A DNA stretch of 64,000 nt from Neptuniibacter marinus (GTDB taxonomy: Bacteria; Pseudomonadota; Gammaproteobacteria; Pseudomonadales; Balneatricaceae): positions 44,466 to 108,465 of the forward strand of contig NZ_LUTR01000008.1 in assembly GCF_001597725.1 (NCBI RefSeq), read 5' to 3'. This document shows, piece after piece, positions 18,434 to 27,848 of the stretch. The notes beneath the pieces are model-generated. The model saw nothing but the letters and a program-made list of their open reading frames with translations, was not told where the DNA came from and ran no database searches. Every line of letters begins with the position of its first letter. Position 1 is the stretch's first letter. A program made the position numbers and the translations under genes.

Positions 18434-18591
18434 CTAATCTATTTTAGTTAGGAACAGTTAGTGTTAGAAGTACTATAAGGGTGGGGTAGAAAGCAATAAA
18501 AGTGGTGGATATATTAAATAATTTTATAGTCCATATAATGGGCTGAAAAGTAGGCAGTCTTCTATAATCCCTATTTTACGGGCCTTTGTGA

Positions 18592-18626
18592 GGATACCCA
18601 TAATTAGTCTACATACTTATCCACAG
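18592..18626. repeat. near-repeat copy A with DnaA box
   Basis: A 35-base element matching copy B at 29 of 35 positions: GGAT, two variable bases, CCATAATTA, one variable base, TCTACA, three variable bases, TTATCCACAG. The perfect DnaA consensus TTATCCACA is at 18617-18625. Confidence 0.8.
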
Positions 18627-18813
18627 AATGTGGGGGTAAAAAAATAGTTAAACATAAGCTTAAGTTGAGTGAATTTTATACAAAATTTTTGGTTAAAGAA
18701 TTAAAAGCATATTTATTAAAAAGATGTTGCTATTAATCGAGAAATGGGGCTTTAGTGGATAGGGTTAATAAATAAACAGTTATCTGAAAGCCTTATATTT
18801 AGGGGTATATAGG

Positions 18814-18848
18814 GGATGTCCATAATTAATCTACAGTGTTATCCACAG
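18814..18848. repeat. near-repeat copy B with DnaA box
   Basis: The second copy, in the same orientation and 222 bases downstream, has identical internal spacing. Its DnaA consensus TTATCCACA is at 18839-18847. Confidence 0.8.
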
Positions 18849-18996
18849 TTTTTGGGGAAGCTTTGTGGGCTAATCTATTTTTTCCTGTGATAGGTTTAAA
18901 GTATCTAGCTAAGCTGGCGGCTAAGGAGTTTAAATTAATGACTAATCGGAGATGAGGGAGTCGTTCAAGCGATTATCTTTTCCCTTACGCTGAGGA

Positions 18997-19083
18997 ATGA
19001 TTGTCAGTAGTTACTTTTTCTTACTTGCTTTGGGTGTAATCCTTATTGTGACCCGTTGGGTCAACAGATTAAGAAGGTTGTAA
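18997..19083 (+). CDS. possible 28-residue membrane peptide
   Basis: A short frame encoding one hydrophobic helix (YFFLLALGVILIVTRWV) and a basic end (NRLRRL). GAGGA lies directly against the ATG, which is too close for a normal ribosome site, and an in-frame stop precedes it. Reported as a weak candidate only. Confidence 0.25.
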   Translation: MIVSSYFFLLALGVILIVTRWVNRLRRL

Positions 19084-19167
19084 TTACTTTATTTGAAACT
19101 TATTCTCATGTGTCTTGTCACATATTCAGTTCAACCGCTGTTTGATTAAATTGAGGGAGCTTTATAT

Positions 19168-19635
19168 ATGAAACAAGCATTAATCTTAGTTGCGCTTACG
19201 TTAGGTATTAGTAATTTTTCGTTTGCGGCGGATGGCTCCTTAGCTGAAAATGGTCTTGTAAGTGTACCAAGTACGCATGGCGTAAAAGAAACTGCGGATA
19301 AATTAGAATCAGTACTAACAAGCAAAGGGATGACTGTTTTTACGCGTATAAATCATACGGAAGGCGCTAAAAAGGCTGGTAAAGAGTTACGTGAAACTGA
19401 GGTGGTGTTGTTTGGTAACCCCAAGGTAGGTACTCCCTTGATGCAATGTTCCCAAACTATGGCGATAGATCTGCCGCAAAAAGCACTAGTTTGGCAGGAT
19501 GAAAATGGAGCCGTATGGTTGAGCTATAATGACCCTCATTACCTTGCTTCACGCCATAATGTTAAAGGCTGTGATGCTGCGGTGGCTAAAGTTTCTGGTG
19601 CGTTGGCAAAGTTTGCCAAGGCCGCTACAGAGTAA
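19168..19635 (+). CDS. periplasmic DUF302 family protein
   Basis: A 155-residue protein with a signal peptide likely cleaved after about residue 20 (SFA/ADG) and a single DUF302 domain. Typical features are THGVKETADKLESVLTSKGM, the VFTRINHTEGAKKAG segment, the strand TEVVLFGNPKVGTPLMQ and YNDPHYLASRH. The biochemical role of DUF302 is not settled. AGGGAG precedes the ATG. It is a single gene closed by a strong terminator. Confidence 0.88.
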   Translation: MKQALILVALTLGISNFSFAADGSLAENGLVSVPSTHGVKETADKLESVLTSKGMTVFTRINHTEGAKKAGKELRETEVVLFGNPKVGTPLMQCSQTMAIDLPQKALVWQDENGAVWLSYNDPHYLASRHNVKGCDAAVAKVSGALAKFAKAATE

Positions 19636-19673
19636 TTGTTAGCTGATAGTTAAGATACAAACCATTCATATTA

Positions 19674-19704
19674 ATCGGCCAGTATTGAATGCTGGCCGAT
19701 TTTT
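19674..19704 (+). terminator. rho-independent terminator
   Basis: Arms ATCGGCCAG (19674-19682) and CTGGCCGAT (19692-19700) flank a 9-base loop, followed by five T. It ends the DUF302 gene. Confidence 0.9.
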
Positions 19705-19823
19705 CTGCTTTATGTCGATATAAACTAATTTACCGAGTTTCATCAGGGCTTAACCTAAAGGTTTTAAACTCAATAAGGTTTTTATCATCATGGCCATAAG
19801 GTCTTACTTAGGCTAAGTTATTT

Positions 19824-20804
19824 ATGTCACACTCAGATCTAACGTTACCTATAGTGAGCTTGTCGGGAGAGGTCGAGCCAGCTATTGAGCGTGGTATCAA
19901 GCGTTACTTTGAATCTTGTCAAGCGCGTATCCCCGATTTTGTAAGCCGGCATTTTAATTACCCTGGCGCTATAAAAACCAACCGTATTGCTTGGGGATTA
20001 GATATTTTCCGTGCCCCTGTTAATCTTTTTTGGGCACCCTGTTTTACCTTAATCAGTTTGTTTAAGTTTTTGCTAGGTCGTTTTTCAGATGGGGATCAGT
20101 TAGGCAAAATATTGGCTGCTATTCCCGCCGGTTTTACCACCGATGTTCAGAAACAGATTTCTGATCTGGTTCTCAGTGATCTGCTTAAGGCAGCTAAGGA
20201 GGATTTGGGTGAAGGCGAATACACCCTTAACTGGTATATCACAGATGAATTGCGCAATCTTTATCAACGTGCAGAACATGTGGAAGTGGATGAAAAACAC
20301 TTCCATGCCTGTTTTCAACCTATTGTTACTGAATCTTTAGCCCAGTATCAAGTTGCCAGAACCGCTTCAGCTGATATTGCAAACACACTGTCATGTACTA
20401 TCTTAGGAGCCTTTGCCTTCCAGAAATTTACACCCGGAGGCATAGGTATCGCGCTAATGTTAGCCTATTCATTAAGTATCCAATTAGCTGCTTCAGATTT
20501 TATTTTTGGCCATAGAGTGGGGGAGCTCTATTATGGTGCTTTCCCACCTGATCCATCTTTGGGTTTAACTACGCTGAGTATAGTGTTTGTACTGACATTG
20601 TTGGCATCTTTTGCCGCTTTATCCGGTATTATTACAGACCCTATACAAGCGAAAACAGGGTTACATCGTTTCCGACTGCGCAAAATGCTTAAGCATATGG
20701 AAGATGATTTACTCAAACAGACTCAGGGTAGTTTCCGCCCTAAAGATCAGTATGTAGCACGCATATTAGAAAGCTTTGATTTGATTAAGTCGGGGTTGTT
20801 GTAG
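19824..20804 (+). CDS. unknown membrane protein, 326 residues
   Basis: A protein without a recognised catalytic motif. The N-terminal third has amphipathic sequence and a hydrophobic segment at about 58-78 (FWAPCFTLISLFKFLL). Further hydrophobic segments lie at about 188-223 and 240-264, and the ends are charged. It resembles a DUF6635-type conserved family in layout, though I am not certain of that name. The start ATG has only a weak ribosome site. It stands alone and is followed by an imperfect hairpin. Confidence 0.7.
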   Translation: MSHSDLTLPIVSLSGEVEPAIERGIKRYFESCQARIPDFVSRHFNYPGAIKTNRIAWGLDIFRAPVNLFWAPCFTLISLFKFLLGRFSDGDQLGKILAAIPAGFTTDVQKQISDLVLSDLLKAAKEDLGEGEYTLNWYITDELRNLYQRAEHVEVDEKHFHACFQPIVTESLAQYQVARTASADIANTLSCTILGAFAFQKFTPGGIGIALMLAYSLSIQLAASDFIFGHRVGELYYGAFPPDPSLGLTTLSIVFVLTLLASFAALSGIITDPIQAKTGLHRFRLRKMLKHMEDDLLKQTQGSFRPKDQYVARILESFDLIKSGLL

Positions 20805-20884
20805 CTGGGGTAAGCACCTAACCTATAGGTCACTGTATATTGTGCCGTTGAAGTTGTAAAAAGCAAAACCTTATCCCTCGAAGG

Positions 20885-20910
20885 GACCCCTCGACTGCTT
20901 TCGAGAGGTC
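20885..20910. terminator. hairpin, probable terminator
   Basis: GACCCCTCGA and TCGAGAGGTC pair over 10 positions with one mismatch and a 6-base loop, between two convergent genes. The following sequence is only partly T-rich. Confidence 0.6.
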
Positions 20911-20958
20911 TATTTTACAGGTAAGGTTGTCTCTCTTATCTTTGTGATTTGTACTCTC

Positions 20959-21468
20959 TTAAAAAACGGGTACTAATTTATATCCTTTAGTTTGCCACCC
21001 AATAAGAGAGATAAAGCCATCGGCCACCATGCTTAGTTCTGGTGGTAGGGTTTCATCTTTTACATTAAAAACTTTAGTCGCAATTGCACAAACTTCAATT
21101 CTCACCCCGCGCTCATGTAAAGCTTTGATACTCGCTTGAATAGAGTCAAACTCTTTTTCATAATCGAATGTCAGTTCAGGGTTATTTGTTTTGCTGAGGA
21201 ATTGCACTGTGGGCCCGATAATAACAATGATCATCTCGGTAGATACGCCTTGTCGCTCTAAGCCATCGTAAGTACTTTTTATTAAGTCCATGTAAAAAGC
21301 TGTTTGTGCGGCCGTTTTAAAGTCGATTAAGAAAACAGATTTCACTGCATCAATTCCTTTAAGAGCCACTGAGTCATCATATTTTTCTGCGCTTGCAGAA
21401 AAAGATAAAACGCTTAAAAGAAGAGCGCTAACTAAATATAAAAAACGACGATAAGCGACAAAACACAT
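20959..21468 (-). CDS. exported DsrE/DsrF-like protein
   Basis: A 169-residue protein with a signal peptide ending near SASA/EKYDD, then a DsrE-like alpha/beta domain (SVFLIDFK, AFYMDLIKSTYDGLERQGV, MIIVIIGPTV, GVRIEVCAIA). DsrE family proteins can bind sulfur or sulfide on Cys. Here the only Cys of the mature domain lies in RIEVCAIAT, which is the usual position for the DsrE active Cys. I take ATG 21468 with GGAG 6 bases upstream, rather than the ATG at 21480 inside that ribosome site. The role is unknown. Confidence 0.75.
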   Translation of the reverse strand: MCFVAYRRFLYLVSALLLSVLSFSASAEKYDDSVALKGIDAVKSVFLIDFKTAAQTAFYMDLIKSTYDGLERQGVSTEMIIVIIGPTVQFLSKTNNPELTFDYEKEFDSIQASIKALHERGVRIEVCAIATKVFNVKDETLPPELSMVADGFISLIGWQTKGYKLVPVF

Positions 21469-21921
21469 AAGTAACTCCATTTAATATACAAATTATCCGA
21501 AAACTAGACGGGATTATATAAGCCGATCTGAAAGCTTAACGGCTCTTGACCATAGGCAGCTAACGTCTGCTCAGATCTAACTAATTCCGCTTACCTTCGC
21601 CCATTAGCACTCCTGAATTTTTTCAGGAGCTAAGATCTATTGCTTACATATCTGCACGTATAACATTCCCTTTTACGCGAAAGTTGTAATAAATACCATT
21701 CCAAATGTTAACGCAAAAAGCTTTATTTTCTGGCGTGAAGATAATCAAAGCAGTGCTTGAAAGTACGATTACAGATTTTCATCATTTATGAGCTTAAGCC
21801 TCAGCTACTTATCAGTAAGTGTAGTTGTGTCATGGGCTGCTGATAAAGGCAAACTGTTTGCCAGTAGACCAAGAGGGTCTAGGAGCAAAAGCCAAAAGGA
21901 ACGGCGAGTAAAGGGTATTTA
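21469..21921. other. 453-base intergenic region with hairpins
   Basis: A gap between the divergent DsrE-like gene and the DUF2726 pseudogene. It holds a perfect hairpin at 21610-21629 (CTCCTGAA, TTTT, TTCAGGAG) and, near 21858-21881, two short inverted repeats (GGCAAAC/GTTTGCC and TAGACC/GGTCTA). I see no reading frame of note. Confidence 0.6.
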
Positions 21922-22478
21922 ATGGATATAATTCTGATTGTTGTCGTACTAATGTTAATTGCGTTATTTTTCTTAAAAGGTCTTGTCTCTTAATTAAATA
22001 GTGAAAACCCTTTAAGTGACGCACTTGGTTATCGTCAAAAGAAAACCCTGTTTAGTGCAGCCGAACGCTCTTTTTTAGGTGTGCTTGATCAAGTCATTGA
22101 TCAGGATAAGTATCGTGTTTTTGGCAAGGTGCGTGTAGCTGATCTAATAGAACCTAACCCATCAAAAAACCGAAGCGAATGGCAAAAAGCTTTTAATAAG
22201 GTTAATGCTAAGCACTCCGATTACATTATATGTACCGCGATATTTTAATCCCTGTCTGCACTATTGAGCTGGATGATCAAAGTCACAACCAAAAGAAACG
22301 TCAGCAACGTGATGAACTGCTTGAGTCAGTATGTGAATCCGCAGGGCTTTCGCTTTATCGAGTACCGGCAAAACGTGGGTATAAACCAGAAGAGCTAAAG
22401 GCTTTGTTGGGGAAGCGCTTTGAAAGTATGGATAAAGCTGAGATTTTGCCGCAGAAAATTAATGGAACCGTTTTGTAG
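21922..22478 (+). pseudogene. broken DUF2726 gene
   Basis: Remnant of a paralogue of the gene at 15191. Reading from ATG 21922 gives a membrane helix of 23 residues and then an in-frame TAA at 21991-21993. The frame continues with a recognisable domain start (FGKVRVADLI, HSDYIICTA) to another stop at 22246. The rest of the domain (TIELDDQSHNQKKRQQRD, GLSLYRVPAKRGY) continues in a different frame, consistent with loss of one base near 22240. An early stop plus a frameshift argues for real decay rather than one sequencing error. Confidence 0.8.
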
Positions 22479-22548
22479 GGAGGAGATTAGTGGAGCGGTT
22501 AGATAGCAGTTATCCCTGTTTTTTTATTTGTTTGCAAGTAGGTTGCTT

Positions 22549-23081
22549 ATGGCTGAGTTGATCCCCTTCTTAAATACTTGCTTACCTAATATGACATCAG
22601 GCGAGAAGCGTTTGGCTCGCCGTTTAGAAGCCTTTCTGGAAGATGATTATTTGTGTTGGTATGACATCCCGTTGGTGGGAAACGTCGTGATCCTGACTTT
22701 ATTATTTTGCACCCGTCAAGAGGCTTGCTGTTTTTAGAGGTAAAGGATTGGAAGCCTGAGAGTATTAAGAAGATCAGTCATCATTCGGTAGATTTACTGA
22801 CTGGTTCAGGAATGAAAACAGTATCTAATCCTATTGAACAAGCTCGCCAGTGTAGTTACCAAGTTTTAAATATGTTGGAGGCTGATACTGCTTTAAAACA
22901 AGTGTCCGGTCGCTATAAGGGGAAGTTGTGTTGTCCTTATGGCTATGGGGCTGTGTTTACAAATATTAGTCGGCGGGCTTTGGATAAAGCAATTCCAGAG
23001 GAATATAGGTCAATACTTTTATCAACATTGGGTTATTTGAATCGGGAAAATAACTTCCGGCTGGGGGGGGCTGAACTTTAG
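22549..23081 (+). pseudogene. truncated NERD-domain gene remnant
   Basis: The start (MAELIPFLNTCL, then a SGEKRLARRLEAFLEDDYLC segment) and the second frame (RRDPDFIILHPSRGLLFLEVKDWK) together form a NERD nuclease-related domain, as found at the N-terminus of NERD-helicase proteins. The two parts are in different frames, with the break near 22672. The gene then ends after only about 175 residues, next to a run of eight G at 23063-23070, and no helicase motifs follow. It is therefore frameshifted and deleted at its 3' end. Confidence 0.75.
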
Positions 23082-23207
23082 CAGTGTGTGAATAAAAGGC
23101 CATGATGACATGACTAACGCACTAGAGGAAAAAATATGTTTCGCTAACTTGGCGAATCTGCATGCCTATTTGTCTTATTTTAGCTATATAAATTATTTAA
23201 GACAAAA

Positions 23208-23231
23208 CATAATAGTGGCTACACTATTATG
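23208..23231. promoter_or_regulatory. perfect 24-bp dyad before EamA transporter gene
   Basis: CATAATAGTG at 23208-23217 and its exact complement at 23222-23231 flank a 4-base centre. It ends 11 bases before ATG 23242 and touches the GGGG ribosome site. TGTCTTA (23171-23177) and TAAGACA (23198-23204) form a second dyad upstream. It may be an operator, a translational hairpin, or the terminator of the decayed gene. Confidence 0.6.
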
Positions 23232-23241
23232 GGGTATCTAT

Positions 23242-24156
23242 ATGTTGGTTCGTCAACCACTCGATCTGTTTGCATTTGGTTGTATGTTGCTGTTTTGTTT
23301 AGTAATGGCATCACAACAGGTGGTTTTAAAAGCGGTTGAAGAGGATATTGCGCCGGTTTTCCAGATTGCGTTGCGATATGGAATTGCGCTACTGCTGTTG
23401 ATGATGTTGATTCGCCCGAAGCGAACTCAAGTCAGGCTCGCGCCTGAAAATAGATGGCCAGCGCTGTGGATCGGTGTTTTATTTACTTTGGAGTTTCTTT
23501 TATTAGGGGAGGCGTTAAGATTTACAACGGCTGGACATGCAACGGTTTTTCTTTATACCTCCCCTATTTTTGCTGCGATAGGGCTACATATTAAAATACC
23601 GAGCGAGCGTATGGGCATTCTGCAATGGGTCGGTATCGCCTTAGCATTTAGCGGTATGGTGTTGGCATTTATTGGGGGAGACGCAAGCAGTTTCGGTGCA
23701 GTGGTGCTGTTGGGCGATCTATTGGCATTGTTAGCGGGGGCTTCGTGGGGCGTTACAACGGTTGTTGTTCGAGCAACGGGGTTGTCGGTGCTACCAGCGA
23801 AGCAGATCTTATTTTATCAGCTGTTAATTGCATTTGTGGTGCTGGGGTTGTGGTCCTTTTGGAGCGAGCAGGCTTCTATTAATCTGACACCTGAAGTGCT
23901 GGCAAGTTTGGCGTTTCATGGAATTGGAGTTGCTTTTCTCGCTTTTTTGCTCTGGTTCTGGTTGTTAACCCGCTATAAGGCATCTCAGCTAGGCATTCTC
24001 TCCTTTATGACCCCTGTTTTGGGTGTGTTGCTGGGGAGCTGGTGGCTTAATGAGCAGATTGAGCTGAACTTTATTATTGGCGCGGGATTTATTCTTGCGG
24101 GGGTGTTGCTGGTTTGTAGGAGGCCTGCCTCTGGCCGAAGGGTTGCTGTGGCATAG
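23242..24156 (+). CDS. EamA/DMT family transporter
   Basis: An inner-membrane protein of 304 residues with ten predicted helices in two EamA repeats, the fold of drug/metabolite transporters (YdcZ/RhaT/RarD superfamily). I start at ATG 23242, where the first helix begins; the open frame extends upstream to 23110 but that part overlaps a perfect dyad and encodes unrelated sequence. Typical segments are GEALRFTTAGHATVFLYTSP in repeat 1 and SFMTPVLGVLLGSWWLNE in repeat 2. The substrate is unknown. Confidence 0.88.
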   Translation: MLVRQPLDLFAFGCMLLFCLVMASQQVVLKAVEEDIAPVFQIALRYGIALLLLMMLIRPKRTQVRLAPENRWPALWIGVLFTLEFLLLGEALRFTTAGHATVFLYTSPIFAAIGLHIKIPSERMGILQWVGIALAFSGMVLAFIGGDASSFGAVVLLGDLLALLAGASWGVTTVVVRATGLSVLPAKQILFYQLLIAFVVLGLWSFWSEQASINLTPEVLASLAFHGIGVAFLAFLLWFWLLTRYKASQLGILSFMTPVLGVLLGSWWLNEQIELNFIIGAGFILAGVLLVCRRPASGRRVAVA

Positions 24157-24206
24157 TCTGTTTGTGGTGACCTTGTAAAAACTGAACACGTCTCTACCCT
24201 CTGCCC

Positions 24207-24238
24207 AAAAAAGCCCAGAACAGTGTCTGGGCTTTTTT
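24207..24238. terminator. bidirectional rho-independent terminator
   Basis: AAAAAAGCCCAGA (24207-24219) and its complement (24226-24238) flank a 6-base loop. With A and T runs on either side it can end both the EamA gene and valS, which converge here. Confidence 0.92.
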
Positions 24239-24262
24239 GTGATTCAAATATCTAGTGCTTAA

Positions 24263-27127
24263 TTAAAGCGCTTCAATTTTCGCGTATTGCTCTTGTAGCT
24301 TATCAAAAGAAGATTGAGAGGCAGCCATCTTTTCACGCTCTTTAGCGATAACCGCTTCAGGGGCGTTGGATACAAACTTCTCGTTACTCAACTTGCCTTT
24401 GACGCGAGCTATATCTTTTTGCAGCTTATCGAGCTCTTTTTGTAGACGTGCTAGCTCAGCATCTTTGTTTATCAGGCCAGCCATTGGCACGAGTACTTCC
24501 ATTTCACCAACTAGTTGTGTTGCTGACATTGGCGCTTCGTCACCGACGTTAAGCCAAGTAATGCTTTCCAGTGCGGCTAATTTACATAAGAAAGTACGGT
24601 TAGCGTTAAGACGAGTTAGATCTTCAGGGCTGCCGTTTTGTAGTAGCACTGAAAGTTCTTTAGCTGGAGAGATCCCCATTTCACCACGAATATTACGTAC
24701 GCCAGTGATAACACCTTTTAGCCATTCGATCTCCGTTTCAGCGGCTGCATCGAACTTATCGTTGTTAGCAACAGGGTAGGGTTGGTTCATGATGGTGTCG
24801 CCATCTTTGCCGGCTAAGCCTTTAACTTGTTGCCAGATCTCTTCAGTGATGTAAGGCATGATCGGGTGTGCTAAACGAAGGAGCGCTTCAAGTACGCGAA
24901 CCAAAGTGCGACGTGTGCCACGTTTGGCTTCTGCAGAGGCATCTTCGTCCCATAATACCGGCTTAGATAGCTCTAAGTACCAACCGCAGTATTCATTCCA
25001 GATGAAGTCATACAGGGTTTTAGAGGCCATATCGAAACGGTATTCGTCGAAATGTTTGATAACGTCGGTTTCGACTTGCTGTAGACGGCTGCTGATCCAA
25101 CGATCTGCTAAAGATAGTTCAATGCCGTTATCGTCAGTGGCGTTTTGGCCGCAATCTTCGCCCTCTGTGTTCATTAACACGTAGCGGGCTGCGTTCCAGA
25201 TTTTGTTACAGAAGTTACGGTAACCTTCTAGACGTTTCATATCCCAGTTGATGTCACGGCCAGTAGAGGCCAGTGCAGCAAGGGTGAAACGTAGAGCATC
25301 AGTACCATGGGCAGAGATACCTTCTGGGAACTCCTTCTCGGTACGTTTGCCGATCTTCTCAGCCAATTGCGGCTGCATCATGTTGCCGGTACGTTTCTCA
25401 AGTAGCGTTTGTAGCTCGATACCGTCAATCATATCCAACGGATCTAGCACGTTACCTTTAGACTTGGACATTTTATCGCCGTTTTCATCGCGGATTAGGC
25501 CAGTAACGTAAACGGTTTTGAAAGGTACTTGAGGTTTGCCATCTTCATCTTTCATAAAGTGCATGGTCATCATGATCATGCGGGCAACCCAGAAGAAGAT
25601 AATATCGAAGCCGGTAACCAGTACATCAGTTGGGTGGAACGTCTGCAGGCGCTGGGTGTTTTCAGGCCAGCCTAGTGTGCCGAATGTCCAAAGTGCCGAG
25701 CTGAACCAAGTATCTAGTACATCATCGTCTTGGCGTAGTTCTGTTTCTGGATCTAGATTGTATTTTTGGCGTGCAGCTTCTTTATCGTTTGCGACATAGA
25801 CATTGCCTTCATTATCGTAGAAGGCCGGGATACGGTGGCCCCACCATAGCTGGCGAGAGATACACCAGTCTTGGATATCACGCATCCAAGCGTTGTACAT
25901 ATTTTCGTATTGTTGTGGTACAAATTTGATGTCGCCCTTTTCGACTGCTTCGACCGCAGGTTTAGCCAGCGTTTTTGCATCGGCAAACCATTGATCCGTT
26001 AGCATAGGTTCGATAACCACACCGCCACGGTCACCGTAAGGTACGGTCATATCGTTTTCTTCGATCTTAACCAGTAGGCCTGCTTCTTCAAAATCCGCGA
26101 CGATTGCACGGCGAGCAGCAAAGCGTTCCATACCGCGATATTTTTCTGGAATAGCTGTATTAAGATCGCTGTTAGGCGTTCCGTCCGTATTAAAGCCTTC
26201 ACCTTCATCGCGAATATCGGCGTTGTAGGTCAAGATATTGATCATAGGTAGGTTGCAGCGCTTGCCAACTTCATTATCGTTGAAGTCATGAGCCGGCGTA
26301 ATTTTTACGCAACCCGTGCCTTTATCCATATCAGCATGTTCGTCGCCAACAATAGGAATACGGCGGTCAACAAATGGAAGAACAACCTCTTTGCCAATGA
26401 GGTCTTTATAGCGCTCATCGTCTGGGTTAACGGCCACGCCAGTATCACCCAAGAAAGTTTCTGGACGAGTGGTGCCGACTACGAGGAAATCGTCGCCTGT
26501 AGCCGTTTTTTCGCCATCGGCTAATGGGTAGCGTAGGTACCACATTTTACCTTTAGTCTCTTTGTTTTCGACTTCAAGGTCAGAGATGGCGGTATGTAGT
26601 TTTGGATCCCAGTTTACAAGGCGTTTACCACGGTAAACGAGGCCTTCATCATAGAGGCGGATAAAGACTTCTTGTACGGCTTTGTAAAAGCCCGAGTCCA
26701 TAGTGAAACGCTCAGTGTTCCAGTCAACAGAGTTGCCTAGGCGGCGCATCTGGTTAGTAATTGTGCCGCCGGATTCCTCTTTCCATTCCCAGATCTTTTC
26801 GATAAACGCATCGCGGCCAAGGTCATGGCGTGTTTGCTGACTTTCTGCGGCCAATTTACGTTCTACAACCATCTGGGTTGCGATACCCGCGTGGTCAGTA
26901 CCGACTTGCCACAATGTATTTTTGCCCTGCATACGCTTGTAGCGTGTGAGCGCATCCATGATCGTATGTTGGAAAGCGTGACCCATATGTAAGCTACCAG
27001 TGACATTTGGCGGCGGAATCATGATGCAGTAGGAGTCACCTTCGCCAGATGGGGCAAAGTAGTTGTTTTCTTCCCAGGTTTTGTACCAGGATTTTTCGAT
27101 CTCTTGCGGCTGGTAAGTAGTTTCCAT
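24263..27127 (-). CDS. valS: valyl-tRNA synthetase
   Basis: Class I aminoacyl-tRNA synthetase of 954 residues that charges tRNA-Val. It has the HIGH motif as HMGH at residues 47-50 ([14 protein letters not shown]) and the KMSKS motif intact ([10 protein letters not shown]). Between them is the CP1 editing domain ([28 protein letters not shown]). The C-terminus carries the long coiled coil characteristic of ValS ([20 protein letters not shown]). It lies downstream of holC and pepA on the same strand, a conserved gammaproteobacterial arrangement, though separated from holC by 268 bases. Confidence 0.98.
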   Translation of the reverse strand: METTYQPQEIEKSWYKTWEENNYFAPSGEGDSYCIMIPPPNVTGSLHMGHAFQHTIMDALTRYKRMQGKNTLWQVGTDHAGIATQMVVERKLAAESQQTRHDLGRDAFIEKIWEWKEESGGTITNQMRRLGNSVDWNTERFTMDSGFYKAVQEVFIRLYDEGLVYRGKRLVNWDPKLHTAISDLEVENKETKGKMWYLRYPLADGEKTATGDDFLVVGTTRPETFLGDTGVAVNPDDERYKDLIGKEVVLPFVDRRIPIVGDEHADMDKGTGCVKITPAHDFNDNEVGKRCNLPMINILTYNADIRDEGEGFNTDGTPNSDLNTAIPEKYRGMERFAARRAIVADFEEAGLLVKIEENDMTVPYGDRGGVVIEPMLTDQWFADAKTLAKPAVEAVEKGDIKFVPQQYENMYNAWMRDIQDWCISRQLWWGHRIPAFYDNEGNVYVANDKEAARQKYNLDPETELRQDDDVLDTWFSSALWTFGTLGWPENTQRLQTFHPTDVLVTGFDIIFFWVARMIMMTMHFMKDEDGKPQVPFKTVYVTGLIRDENGDKMSKSKGNVLDPLDMIDGIELQTLLEKRTGNMMQPQLAEKIGKRTEKEFPEGISAHGTDALRFTLAALASTGRDINWDMKRLEGYRNFCNKIWNAARYVLMNTEGEDCGQNATDDNGIELSLADRWISSRLQQVETDVIKHFDEYRFDMASKTLYDFIWNEYCGWYLELSKPVLWDEDASAEAKRGTRRTLVRVLEALLRLAHPIMPYITEEIWQQVKGLAGKDGDTIMNQPYPVANNDKFDAAAETEIEWLKGVITGVRNIRGEMGISPAKELSVLLQNGSPEDLTRLNANRTFLCKLAALESITWLNVGDEAPMSATQLVGEMEVLVPMAGLINKDAELARLQKELDKLQKDIARVKGKLSNEKFVSNAPEAVIAKEREKMAASQSSFDKLQEQYAKIEAL

Positions 27128-27395
27128 GGCGCTCTAGTTCTTCCGAAAAGTATTTTCTGAAAATCAGTCAGTTGTGGGCTTCCCTGAATGGTTGGGAGGC
27201 ACAAATAAACCCGGCATTATACAGGTTAAAACTAATAAGTGGCGAGGGATTGGAGCAGATGTTTTGATCTATTTTTATGCTCTGTTTGGACGGGTGGGGT
27301 TTGAGGGAGGGTGGTGTGTTAAATGGAGTCTTGTTTTATAGGTCTGAATAAGTTGCAGATATTAATCTGTCGATCACTGAATAAGACAGGATATA

Positions 27396-27830
27396 TCAGA
27401 CTTTCTTACGCATATCATGCATGTCTATCTGTACATTGCTTTTTTGATAGAGTTTGTAATTACTACGTGTTGCGGTAAGTATGTCCTCACTTTGGACAAC
27501 AATTTCAAGAATTCGATCAAAGTTGAGCGCGTCTTCTGGGATCTCTAGATCTAGGTTTACGTAAACATCGTGATGGGCTGGGCGTTGTTTGTCCCAGCCT
27601 ATCTTTACGCCTGCAGTATCTTCCTCATTTGATAAGCTGTGAGGGATAAAGGATTCAGGTCGATACTCCCAGAGGAGCTGATCGATACGTTGTGCTTCGC
27701 TTTCGTCGCGGGTTTGGATAAAGATCTCATGCCCAAGGGCGCGGATCTTTTCAACCAAACGGCAAAGAAAGCGACCCCGAGCATCGGGATCGGTTGAAGG
27801 TAATACGTAAAAATCAGCTTTGCTGGTCAT
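27396..27830 (-). CDS. holC: DNA polymerase III chi subunit
   Basis: A 144-residue chi subunit, which links the clamp loader to single-strand binding protein during replication. Family segments are ADFYVLPSTDPDARGRFLCRLVEK at the start and the LLWEYRPESFIPHS region. It sits directly downstream of pepA (gap of 18 bases) and upstream of valS, the order also known from E. coli and Pseudomonas. The length and position fit HolC well. Confidence 0.93.
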   Translation of the reverse strand: MTSKADFYVLPSTDPDARGRFLCRLVEKIRALGHEIFIQTRDESEAQRIDQLLWEYRPESFIPHSLSNEEDTAGVKIGWDKQRPAHHDVYVNLDLEIPEDALNFDRILEIVVQSEDILTATRSNYKLYQKSNVQIDMHDMRKKV

Positions 27831-27848
27831 CTATGTTAACTCTAGACC

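Larger units (their letters stand above)
18434..19167. other. 734-base intergenic region with DnaA boxes
   Basis: A long AT-rich gap between divergently transcribed genes. It contains two copies of a 35-base near-repeat, each ending in a perfect DnaA box, and one weak 28-codon reading frame (18997-19083). I see no larger gene. No replication genes are adjacent. Confidence 0.75.

Noticed and set aside
18434..19167. Chromosomal origin of replication
   Set aside because: Two perfect DnaA boxes are present but dnaA, rpmH, mnmG and parAB are not nearby, and no array of 13-mer AT repeats is evident.
21858..21881. A tRNA or attC site
   Set aside because: Short inverted repeats are present but there is no cloverleaf with a T-loop, and no integrase nearby.
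22230..22478. An independent 82-residue gene
   Set aside because: Its sequence is the C-terminal half of a DUF2726 domain whose N-terminal half is in the adjacent frame, so it is part of a pseudogene.
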